Assembly (NCBI GenBank): GCA_035637175.1
Contig: DASPXS010000205.1
Location: forward strand, 1 to 6,207
Length of the DNA: 6,207 bases
Direction of reading: 5' to 3'
Origin: AV2 sp035637175
Lineage (GTDB): Bacteria > Verrucomicrobiota > Verrucomicrobiia > Limisphaerales > AV2
Shown: positions 1 to 5,873 of the stretch, piece by piece
How the letters are laid out: every line of letters begins with the position of its first letter
Position numbering within the stretch: the first letter of the stretch is position 1
Made by a program: the position numbers and the translations under genes
Notes under the pieces: generated by a model
Told to the model about the DNA's origin: nothing
The model's database searches: none
What the model saw: the letters and a program-made list of their open reading frames with translations, nothing else

Positions 1-168
1 CAGGGTGTCGCGCACCACCAGAATGATTTCGTCGATGCACGCCGCCTGGTCGAACCTCGCCCAGGTGTGGGCCACCACCGGCCGCCCGGCCACTTCCAGA
101 AAAAGCTTATCCACGTTCGGCCCCATGCGGGTGCCTTTGCCCGCGGCCACGATGACGGCGGAAGTCAT
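1..168 (-). CDS. ispD: 2-C-methyl-D-erythritol 4-phosphate cytidylyltransferase IspD, N-terminal 56 codons (3' end outside window)
   Basis: IspD transfers CMP from CTP to 2-C-methyl-D-erythritol 4-phosphate in the cytosolic MEP (non-mevalonate) isoprenoid pathway. The frame is open from the ATG at 168-166 to the left edge, so the stop and about three quarters of the protein are missing. The visible part starts MTSAVIVAAGKGTRMG. It holds the nucleotidyltransferase signature AAGKGTRMG (residues 8-16) that binds the CTP phosphates, then DKLFLEVAGRPVVAHT (20-35), equivalent to the family's K-Q-F-L...L-x-G-x-P-v-l-x-H-T, and IDEIILVV (45-52), the second Rossmann-like strand. A Leu replaces the usual Gln of KQFL. 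Upstream, AGGA lies only 3 nt before the ATG, a tightly spaced ribosome site at best. The gene follows recJ on the same strand after a 332-bp repeat-rich spacer, so it may have its own promoter. Another sugar-nucleotide or MobA-type transferase is possible but fits less well. Confidence 0.9.
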   Translation of the reverse strand, partial: MTSAVIVAAGKGTRMGPNVDKLFLEVAGRPVVAHTWARFDQAACIDEIILVVRDTL

Positions 169-174
169 GGATCC

Positions 175-202
175 TGTTGCCGGTTGCAGGTTGGGGGTTG
201 CA
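175..202. repeat. Heptamer tandem repeat, four degenerate copies, just upstream of ispD
   Basis: Read on the minus strand from 202 down to 175 there are four adjacent 7-mers: TGCAACC, CCCAACC, TGCAACC, GGCAACA. Copies 1 and 3 are identical and all share a CAAC core at the same phase. The array ends 6 bp before the ispD start codon, so it lies in the presumed 5' leader. Around 229-245 the plus strand carries CAACCC and GCAATCC, which look like a decayed, oppositely oriented relative. Function is unknown; it may be a slippage-prone short repeat with no role. Confidence 0.6.
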
Positions 203-308
203 AGCAGCGGATGGCAAACGTCCCGTGGTCAACCCGCAATCCAACTTTCCGGGTAGAGCCGGTGGCAGGCGCATCTTGATACTCCCACCATGTCCGAGGC
301 TCCCCACT
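203..308. other. Non-coding spacer part with no clear feature
   Basis: Between the heptamer array and the first hairpin repeat I see no convincing gene. On the minus strand a TTGACC at about 229-234 resembles a -35 box for ispD, but no TATAAT-like hexamer lies 16-18 bp downstream of it, so no promoter is called. Minus-strand reading frames through here have arbitrary composition and run on into the repeats. Confidence 0.5.
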
Positions 309-341
309 CCCTCTCCCCACTCCTCCGTCGTGGGGCGAGGG
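309..341. repeat. Intergenic hairpin repeat, copy 1 (CCCTCTCCCCAC / GTGGGGCGAGGG)
   Basis: The arms at 309-320 and 330-341 pair over 12 positions with one mismatch (T314 opposite C336), around a 9-nt loop at 321-329. The unit shares its outer arm CCCTCTCCCC and the inner ACTCCTCCGTCG...GGGG segment with a second unit at 399-444, so the two are copies of one repeat family. GC-rich hairpins of this kind, whose translations read as Ser-Pro-rich and Gly-Glu-rich strings, are common dispersed repeats in many high-GC genomes. On either strand no run of T follows the stem, so it does not look like a standard intrinsic terminator, though it could slow transcripts coming from recJ. Confidence 0.75.
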
Positions 342-343
342 GA

Positions 344-366
344 TCCACCACCGGCGTGGTGGTGGA
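344..366. repeat. Perfect 9-bp inverted repeat between the two repeat copies
   Basis: TCCACCACC (344-352) and GGTGGTGGA (358-366) are exact reverse complements around a 5-nt loop GGCGT, forming a strong small hairpin. It starts two bases after the end of repeat copy 1. No T-tract follows on either strand. It may be part of a larger composite element including both flanking repeat copies, or a protein-binding palindrome; the sequence alone does not decide. Confidence 0.7.
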
Positions 367-369
367 AGC

Positions 370-382
370 CCGCCCGTGGCGG
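370..382. repeat. Short GC-rich hairpin (CCGCC / GGCGG)
   Basis: A 5-bp perfect stem (370-374 with 378-382) closes a 3-nt loop CGT. Alone it is unremarkable in GC-rich DNA. It is listed because it is the third of four consecutive stem-loops in about 135 bp of the recJ-ispD spacer. Confidence 0.4.
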
Positions 383-398
383 TTGCCCACCGTGAACA

Positions 399-444
399 CC
401 CTCTCCCCGGTCCCTCTCCTCACTCCTTCGTCGCGGGGAGAGGG
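399..444. repeat. Intergenic hairpin repeat, copy 2, with two competing stems
   Basis: CCCTCTCCCC (399-408) is the exact reverse complement of GGGGAGAGGG (435-444), giving a 10-bp stem. A second 5' arm, TCCCTCTCC (411-419), is the exact complement of GGAGAGGGA (437-445), giving an alternative 9-bp stem using the same 3' arm. Compared with copy 1 (309-341), the unit has about 13 extra bases containing a repeated CCCTCTCC (starts at 399 and 412), so an internal duplication created the choice. The inner segment ACTCCTTCGTCGCGGGG matches copy 1 with two substitutions. No T-run follows on the minus strand. Confidence 0.75.
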
Positions 445-500
445 AGAAGGCCCTGCGCAGAAACGGCTCTCCTCGTTTTGTCGTGTATCCTGCCCACTAC

Positions 501-2279
501 TCAGCAAGCCGCCGGGCGCCAGTCGAGGAGTTTCAACTGCACGGAACGCCTGCCGTCGTATTCGTTGATTTGCGGGACGAAGGCCAGATCGAAGTTTCCA
601 GCCGGCAATGCTTCTTTCTCGCAATTCCAACAGACCACATCGCAGACGTTCCGGCCGTCGGTGACCGAAAGTCTGGCGTGCTGCTGTTCGCGGCCCATGC
701 GCCGGGGAGGCCGCTGGAGTCGGACATTGCGAACAACCAGTTGCACCGGCGGGTTGCCCTGGCCGACCGGCTCCAGGCGCTGCAATTCGGCCACGCGCTC
801 CAGCGTCAGGTCACTGAAATCCGCTTCCGCGTCCAGACGCAGCAGCGGCTGCAACTGCTCGCGCGTCAAGGTCCGCCGCGCCAGATCGTTGAGCCGGCGG
901 CGCAGCGCGTCGAGATTTCCCGGATGCAGGGAAAGGCCGGCCGCCAGCGCGTGGCCGCCGTGGCGCAGCAGCAAATCGTCGCACGCGCGCAGAGCCGCCG
1001 CGAGGTCGAAACCTTCGATGCTGCGCCCCGAACCGCGCCATTCTTCTCCTTCGCCGCCAAGGATGAGGGTCGGCCGATGAAATTCGCGCAACACCCGCGC
1101 GGCGACGATGCCCACGACGCCGATGTGCCAGAGCAATTGTCCCTCGACGATGACGTAATCGGTCTCCGCGTTGAATTTGGCGCGCACGGCGCCGATGACC
1201 TCCTCGGCGATGGCGCGTTCAATCCGTTGGCGTTCCCGGTTCCGCGCGTCCAGATCGCGCGCCAACGGCCCTGCCTCGTCGGGATTCCGCGCGAGCAATA
1301 GATTCAATGCGTCGGCGGCGGTTTCCAGCCGGCCCGCCGCATTGAGCCGCGGTCCCAGTTGAAAACCGACTTCATAGCCGCCCACCGGGACCGTCACCTC
1401 AGCCACGGTCTTCAAGGCGACCAAACCAGGGCGCCGCGTCGTGTTCAAGCGTTCGAGTCCGGTCGTGACGAGAATCCGGTTTTCATTGGTCAACGGAACG
1501 AGGTCGGCGATGGTGCCGAGCGCGACCAGGTCCAGTAACGGACGCAAGTCAAATTCGTGCGCCTGGCGCAGGCCGGCCTCGCGTCCTCGCTTTACCAGCG
1601 CATGCGCGAGCTTGAAGGCCAGTCCGGCGGAACAAAGTTCGCAGAAAGCGCCGCCGACGCGCGGCGGGCACGCGCGCGGGCCCTGCGGCGGTTGATCGGC
1701 CGGGGCGACTCCGGCAGCGCCTTGCAATTGCGGGTTCACCAGAGCCGTCGCTGCCGGAGGCGGATTCGATACCTGATGATGGTCCAGCACGATGACATCG
1801 ACACCCCGCCGGCGGAGCCAATCAACCGTGGAAACGGCTGTGGAACCACAATCCACCGCCAACAACAGCTTCACCGGAAACTTTTGGAGGCAATTCTCGA
1901 CGCCATCCTGGCTCAGCCCATAGCCTTCTTCCAATCGGTGCGGCAGGTAATGATGGACCCGCCAGCCAAGCGCCGTCAGCACTTCGGTCAGAAGCGCGGT
2001 CGAAGTGACGCCGTCCACGTCGTAATCTCCAAAAATGACGAGCGGTTCGCCCAGGCTCCGCGCGTGGAACAACCGCTCGACTGCGGGAGTCATGTTCGGC
2101 AACAGGAACGGATCGCCCAGTTGCTTGAGCCGGGGTTGAAGGAATCCGGCCGCGCGGCCCGGCTCGACCAACCCGCGATTTACCAGACAGCAAGCCAGCA
2201 GCGGGGAGACTTTGAGGTCGTCGGTGAGCCGCCGGGCGAGCAGCGGTTGGGGAGGCGCGATTGACCAACGAAAATTCAT
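501..2279 (-). CDS. recJ: Single-stranded-DNA-specific exonuclease RecJ
   Basis: RecJ degrades single-stranded DNA 5' to 3' in the cytoplasm. It acts in RecF-pathway recombination, base-excision and mismatch repair, using two Mn/Mg ions. The 592 residues show the DHH phosphoesterase core: FGDYDVDG (83-90), VDCGS (142-146), LDHH (165-168) and LGTIADLVPL (254-263). Then come GPRLNAAGRLE (309-319), HIGVVGIVAARV (385-396), GSGRS (416-420) and the DHHA1 motif RHGGHALAAG (439-448). An OB-like C-terminal part (about 480-590) contains RLEPVGQGNP (501-510). Length is near the usual 560-590. The excess is a Pro/Ala/Gly-rich insertion at about 187-211, between the DHH motif and GLAFKLAHAL, where most homologues have a short loop. 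The ATG at 2279 fits because family-like sequence (VSPLLA...LVNRG) starts by residue 24. Only GGG abuts the ATG, so there is no well-placed ribosome site, but a 12-codon mini-ORF overlaps the start by ATGA. It follows terC by 60 bp and may be read through from the secDF transcript. Confidence 0.97.
   Translation of the reverse strand: MNFRWSIAPPQPLLARRLTDDLKVSPLLACCLVNRGLVEPGRAAGFLQPRLKQLGDPFLLPNMTPAVERLFHARSLGEPLVIFGDYDVDGVTSTALLTEVLTALGWRVHHYLPHRLEEGYGLSQDGVENCLQKFPVKLLLAVDCGSTAVSTVDWLRRRGVDVIVLDHHQVSNPPPAATALVNPQLQGAAGVAPADQPPQGPRACPPRVGGAFCELCSAGLAFKLAHALVKRGREAGLRQAHEFDLRPLLDLVALGTIADLVPLTNENRILVTTGLERLNTTRRPGLVALKTVAEVTVPVGGYEVGFQLGPRLNAAGRLETAADALNLLLARNPDEAGPLARDLDARNRERQRIERAIAEEVIGAVRAKFNAETDYVIVEGQLLWHIGVVGIVAARVLREFHRPTLILGGEGEEWRGSGRSIEGFDLAAALRACDDLLLRHGGHALAAGLSLHPGNLDALRRRLNDLARRTLTREQLQPLLRLDAEADFSDLTLERVAELQRLEPVGQGNPPVQLVVRNVRLQRPPRRMGREQQHARLSVTDGRNVCDVVCWNCEKEALPAGNFDLAFVPQINEYDGRRSVQLKLLDWRPAAC
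1647..1721 (-). other. GC-extreme in-frame insertion inside recJ (about 25 codons)
   Basis: This stretch encodes RecJ residues 187-211, rich in Pro, Ala, Gly and Arg. By hand count 64 of 75 bases are G or C (85%), well above the surrounding gene. A 6-bp stem (1651-1656 with 1662-1667) lies inside. The flanks resume normal family sequence (LVNPQLQ before, FCELCSAGLAFKLAHAL after), so the reading frame is intact and the segment is probably a flexible surface loop. Its exact boundaries are judged by eye against remembered family patterns. Confidence 0.55.
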
Positions 2280-2314
2280 CCCGATTTTGCAGCAGCCGAG
2301 GTAACGAGGCTCAT
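2276..2314 (-). other. Possible 12-codon mini-ORF overlapping the recJ start (candidate translational coupler)
   Basis: On the minus strand an ATG at 2314-2312 opens a frame reading MSLVTSAAAKSG that ends in TGA at 2278-2276. The TGA shares bases with the recJ ATG (2279-2277) in an ATGA overlap, the classic arrangement for stop-start coupling. recJ itself has no properly spaced Shine-Dalgarno sequence, which makes coupling plausible. However, the purine stretch before the mini-ORF (GAAGAAAA) is only a weak ribosome site, the peptide resembles nothing I know, and a short frame like this can arise by chance. Confidence 0.25.
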
Positions 2315-2339
2315 TTTTCTTCGGCGAACAGGAATTATT

Positions 2340-3302
2340 TCAGAGCCTCCTTACGTCAGCTCCCGCATTTTTAACGGATTGCCGCGCCACGATGATGGAA
2401 AAGACAATCGAGGTCAAAATAATTGAAGCCACGACCGCCAGCGATGTCGTGATCGGGAGATCGATGTCCCACGCGCCCAGTAGCATTTTGGTGCCGATAA
2501 AGCAAAGCACGAGCGACAGGCCGACTCTGAGGTAGCGAAAATAGCCGATCGCTCCGGCCAGCACGAAGTAAAGGGAGCGCAGGCCGAGAATGGCGCAGAC
2601 GTTCGAGGTAAAAACGATGAACGGCTTCTTCGTCACGGCAAAAATGGCGGGAATGGAGTCCACGGCAAAGACCAGATCGGTCGTCTCCACCATCAACAAC
2701 ACCAGGGCCAGCGGCGTCAACGCGGCCCTCCCGTCCAACACGGCGAAAAATTTTTGGCCCTGGAATTCGGTCGTCACCGGAAAAAGCCGGCGCGTGGCGC
2801 GGAGCACCACATTTTTTTCAGGGTCCGGCGGTCGGTCGCCCAGGAAAATCACTTTGGCGCCGGTAAAGATCAAAAACACTCCCAACAAATACAGCAGCCA
2901 GTCGAAACGATTGATGGCCGCCGCGCCGGCGCCGATCATGACGCCCCGCATGACCAGCGCGCCGAGGATGCCCCAAAACAACACCCGGTGCTGATATTCC
3001 AACGGCACGCGAAAGTAGGCAAAGATCACCGCCATCACGAACACGTTGTCCATCGAGAGCGAGAGTTCGATGATGTAACCGGTGAAAAATTCGAGGGCCT
3101 CCTCGCGGCTGCGCAACTGGATCAAGGCGCCGCAAAACCCGAGTGACAAGACAAACCAGATCGTGGTCCAGGCCAGCGCTTCCTTGAACCTGACGACGTG
3201 CGCGTGCCGATGAAACACCCCCAGGTCGAGGGACAACAGGACCAGAACGATGACGATGAACCCGGCCCAGTGTAAGGGCGTGATTTCAATCTGGCGGAGC
3301 AT
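2340..3302 (-). CDS. TerC/Alx-family integral membrane protein, probable Mn(II) exporter
   Basis: TerC-family proteins are inner-membrane proteins with several helices. Members such as E. coli Alx and Bacillus MeeF/MeeY are tied to Mn(II) export and to metal loading of secreted proteins. At 320 residues this one is close to the Alx-type length. The conserved acidic membrane motifs are present: GYIIELSLSMDNVFV (75-89, with E79 and D85), R119 in the following helix, ETTDLVFAVDSIPAIFAVT (206-224, with E206, D209, D215) and SNVCAILGLRSLYF (233-246). Hydrophobic segments lie near 12-30, 44-62, 72-96, 108-130, 135-154, 197-222, 232-256, 260-277 and 286-306. The gene starts 10 bp after the secDF stop, with AGGG only 2 nt from the ATG, so it is probably co-transcribed and perhaps coupled to secDF. 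With only 10 bp upstream there is no room for the yybP-ykoY Mn riboswitch that precedes many terC/alx genes. Substrate is inferred from the family. Confidence 0.93.
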   Translation of the reverse strand: MLRQIEITPLHWAGFIVIVLVLLSLDLGVFHRHAHVVRFKEALAWTTIWFVLSLGFCGALIQLRSREEALEFFTGYIIELSLSMDNVFVMAVIFAYFRVPLEYQHRVLFWGILGALVMRGVMIGAGAAAINRFDWLLYLLGVFLIFTGAKVIFLGDRPPDPEKNVVLRATRRLFPVTTEFQGQKFFAVLDGRAALTPLALVLLMVETTDLVFAVDSIPAIFAVTKKPFIVFTSNVCAILGLRSLYFVLAGAIGYFRYLRVGLSLVLCFIGTKMLLGAWDIDLPITTSLAVVASIILTSIVFSIIVARQSVKNAGADVRRL

Positions 3303-3312
3303 GGCCCTGCGC

Positions 3313-5862
3313 TCAGGCCGCCTTGGCTGGTCGATTCGCGCCGGCGGTCAGGCCATTGTCCAGGACGACCTGGGAAGCGCCGCCGGTGGGCCGCTGGCCT
3401 TTGTGCCACCAGAGCACCAGGGCGCTGGCGATATAAATGCTCGAATAGGTGCCGGTGAGGATGCCCACCAGGAAGGTGAAGGCGAAATCGTTGATCACGC
3501 CGCCGCCAAACAGGTACAGCGACAGCGTCGCCAGAAACACGGTGCCGGAGGTGATGATGGTGCGGCTCAACGTGCGGTTCAAGGCGTGGTTCATCAACTC
3601 TTTGAACGTCCCGCGCACGCCGAGTTTGAGGTCCTCGCGAATCCGGTCGAAAATGACAATGGTGTCGTTGATGGAAAAGCCGATGATCGTCAAGATGGCG
3701 GCGACAATCGGCGCGCTCAACTCGCGGCCGGTCAGGAAAAACCAGCCCACGGTCATCAGCACGTCGTGGATGATCGCGATGACCGCGCCGACGGCAAACG
3801 AAAACTCATAGCGGAACGCGACGTAAATCAGGATGCCGAACATCGCCAGCAGCGACGCGATGACGGCATTCTGTTGAATTTCCCGGCCGACCACCGCGCC
3901 GACCCGGTCGTTGCCTTTGACCTCGAAACCCGCGTCTTTGAACTGGGTCGCGAGCATGGCCTTGACCTTGTCGGAGGCGCTCGCTTCCCGTTCCGCGTTG
4001 GCGGCCTTGCTCTCCGGAGCGCGCACGATAATGAGCAGGGTTTCCTTTCGGGTGGCAGGATCCTTTTGATACTGAATGGTGGAATCGCCCACGCCGAGGC
4101 CGGCCACCGCCCTGCGCAACGCGTCCACCTCCACCTTCTTCGCAAAGCTGACCGTCAGGCTGTCGCCGCCGGCGAAATCCACGCCCAGCACATCCTTGCC
4201 GCGATGGAGGCCGTACCCGTTCCCGATCAGAATCAGGCTCCAGGAGGCGACAAACGCCGGAAGCGCCCAGCGCATGAAGTCAATGTTCGCGCCGCGGATG
4301 AGGTGCAACATGTTCAGCGACTTGATCAGATTCTTCTCCAACAGCCAGTCAAAGATCAGGCGGGTAACCACCAGCGAAGTGAACATGCTGGCCGAGACAC
4401 CGATGGTCAGGGAAACACCGAATCCTTTCACCGGACCGGTGCCGAGGAAGATCAGGATGACGGAAGAAATCAGCGTGGTCAGGTTGGAATCGAAGATCGT
4501 GCCGAAGGCCTTGTCATAACCCGCGCTGAGCGCGCCGCGCAGCGATTTTCCCGCGGCCAGCTCCTCGCGGATGCGTTCGTAGATCAGCACATTGGCGTCC
4601 ACCGCCATGCCGATGGTGAGCACAACGCCCGCGATGCCGGGCAGGGTCAGCGTGGTGCCGATCGAGCACATGACGCCGAGCAGGATGATGATGTTCAGCA
4701 TCAGCGCGGCATTGGCGATCAGACCCGCCATCATGTAGTAAACCAGCATGAAAACCACCACCGCCACCGTGCCGATCAACGCAGCCTTGATGCCGCTGGT
4801 GATCGAGTCCTTGCCCAGCGACGGGTCCACATCGCGCTCCTCTTGAATCATGACCGGCGCCTCGAGCGGGTTCAGGAGCACGTTTTGCAGTTCAAAGGCT
4901 TCTTCCGGGCTGAAGCCCCCGGAGACCTCGCAACTGCCGCCCAGAATCGCCTCGGAAATGCGGGGCGCACTGCGCAATTCCCCGTCCAGCACAATCGCCA
5001 GAAAGTGCCCGACGTTTTCCTGGGTGATTTCGCCGAACAACTGCGCGCCCTCGGAATTAAACGTGATGTGAACTTTGGGTTCGTTGTTGACCGAGTCGAA
5101 ATAGACGCCGGCGTTGCTGATATATTTCCCGGTCAATCCCTTTTCCGCGGTCTTTTTTACCAGGTAATGAAACAACTGCTCCTCGCCGGCCGCCTTCTTC
5201 CGCCGCTCGACCATGTTGGTGTAACCGATGGGTGTGATTCCTTCCTTCAACAACTCGTCGCTCTGCGGATGGACCAGCCGGAATTCGAGATACGCGGCCC
5301 GCGAGATGGTGCGTTTGGCGCTCTCTTTTTCCTGCTCGGACAAACCCGGCAGTTGAATCAAGATGCGGTCTTCGCCCGCCGGCTGGATGACCGGCTCGGC
5401 CACGCCAAATCGGTCCACGCGTTTGCGCAACACTTCGACGGCCTGCGAAAGAGCCGCCTTTCGGCGCTCGACCTGGACCTGGTTGGTGTCCATTCTCACC
5501 AGGAACTGCGTGCCGCCTTGCAAATCGAGGCCGAGTTTGATCCGGCCCAGGGCATCGCGCTGCAAGTGATGGAGAACGGCCAGCGTCGGGTCGGTCTCGC
5601 CGGCCGTGTTGACAAAGGGAAAGTAGCGGGAGATGTCGTTGGTGCCGATGGCCGCCTGGAGGTTGACGAAGGCGCGGCCGGGCGCCTGTTGTTGCAGTTG
5701 CTCGACGCGGGCGAGGATCGCCGTGAAATTGGTGTCCGTGTTGACTGCCCGGCTCTTGAATTCCTCAACCAGGTCGCGGTTGGTGGGCGGGTAAATCTCC
5801 CACAATGACCAGGCAACGATAAAAACCACCAATGCCCACTTCCAAGGATTGTTACGCTTCAT
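3313..5862 (-). CDS. secDF: Fused protein translocase subunit SecDF
   Basis: SecDF is the proton-driven accessory of SecYEG that helps pull exported proteins to the periplasmic side. This 849-residue protein is a natural SecD-SecF fusion with 12 expected membrane helices. SecD half: TM1 at about 8-26, then a large periplasmic domain with the signature LGLDLQGGTQFLVRMD (110-125). An approximately 80-residue segment lies between TM1 and that motif, as in E. coli SecD and unlike the shorter Bacillus form. A helical bundle follows from about 358, with TIGMAVDANVLIYERIREEL (416-435) carrying the conserved Asp at 422. SecF half: helix at about 531-549, signature VLGVDFAGGDSLTVSF (558-573), periplasmic domain to about 665, IIGFSINDTIVIFDRIRE (726-743) with D733, and LNRTLSRTIITSG (761-773), whose R767 matches the Arg of the proton path by eye. 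It starts 11 bp after the yajC stop. No Shine-Dalgarno is visible (the gap is CTTATCGTTCC), so coupling to yajC is likely. terC follows by 10 bp. Confidence 0.98.
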   Translation of the reverse strand: MKRNNPWKWALVVFIVAWSLWEIYPPTNRDLVEEFKSRAVNTDTNFTAILARVEQLQQQAPGRAFVNLQAAIGTNDISRYFPFVNTAGETDPTLAVLHHLQRDALGRIKLGLDLQGGTQFLVRMDTNQVQVERRKAALSQAVEVLRKRVDRFGVAEPVIQPAGEDRILIQLPGLSEQEKESAKRTISRAAYLEFRLVHPQSDELLKEGITPIGYTNMVERRKKAAGEEQLFHYLVKKTAEKGLTGKYISNAGVYFDSVNNEPKVHITFNSEGAQLFGEITQENVGHFLAIVLDGELRSAPRISEAILGGSCEVSGGFSPEEAFELQNVLLNPLEAPVMIQEERDVDPSLGKDSITSGIKAALIGTVAVVVFMLVYYMMAGLIANAALMLNIIILLGVMCSIGTTLTLPGIAGVVLTIGMAVDANVLIYERIREELAAGKSLRGALSAGYDKAFGTIFDSNLTTLISSVILIFLGTGPVKGFGVSLTIGVSASMFTSLVVTRLIFDWLLEKNLIKSLNMLHLIRGANIDFMRWALPAFVASWSLILIGNGYGLHRGKDVLGVDFAGGDSLTVSFAKKVEVDALRRAVAGLGVGDSTIQYQKDPATRKETLLIIVRAPESKAANAEREASASDKVKAMLATQFKDAGFEVKGNDRVGAVVGREIQQNAVIASLLAMFGILIYVAFRYEFSFAVGAVIAIIHDVLMTVGWFFLTGRELSAPIVAAILTIIGFSINDTIVIFDRIREDLKLGVRGTFKELMNHALNRTLSRTIITSGTVFLATLSLYLFGGGVINDFAFTFLVGILTGTYSSIYIASALVLWWHKGQRPTGGASQVVLDNGLTAGANRPAKAA

Positions 5863-5873
5863 GGAACGATAAG

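Noticed and set aside
229..234. TTGACC (minus strand) as the -35 box of an ispD promoter
   Set aside because: No acceptable -10 hexamer at 16-18 bp spacing, and sigma-70 consensus may not hold in this organism.
461..478. Weak stem AAACG/CGTTT downstream of the recJ stop as a terminator
   Set aside because: Only 5 bp with an 8-nt loop and no T-run on the minus strand after the stem; too weak to call.
290..568. Plus-strand 92-codon frame through the hairpin repeats
   Set aside because: Reads the repeat units as Leu-Ser-Pro and Arg-Gly-Glu strings, overlaps recJ and has no domain; a by-product of the repeats.
229..630. Minus-strand 133-codon frame across the recJ end and spacer
   Set aside because: It overlaps the recJ 3' end in another frame and translates the hairpin repeats into a Ser/Pro/Gly/Arg-rich string, the usual look of spurious hypothetical proteins made from such repeats.
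483..1301. Plus-strand 272-codon frame opposite the recJ 3' half
   Set aside because: Codon-aligned antisense shadow of recJ, no family resemblance, and the sense strand carries RecJ motifs throughout.
1557..2264. Plus-strand 235-codon frame opposite the recJ 5' half
   Set aside because: Also codon-aligned antisense to recJ; composition typical of a shadow frame and no domain seen.
2280..2339. Terminator or riboswitch in the 60-bp terC-recJ gap
   Set aside because: No stem longer than about 4-5 bp and no T-tract on the minus strand; the gap is too short for a known riboswitch class.
3250..5808. Plus-strand open frame of 852 codons opposite secDF
   Set aside because: It is exactly codon-aligned antisense to secDF, so its stops would need sense TTA, CTA or TCA codons, which this GC-rich gene avoids. 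The translation is full of His, Gln, Asp and Arg with no recognisable domain, as expected for the reverse of a membrane protein. The minus-strand frame has all SecDF motifs.
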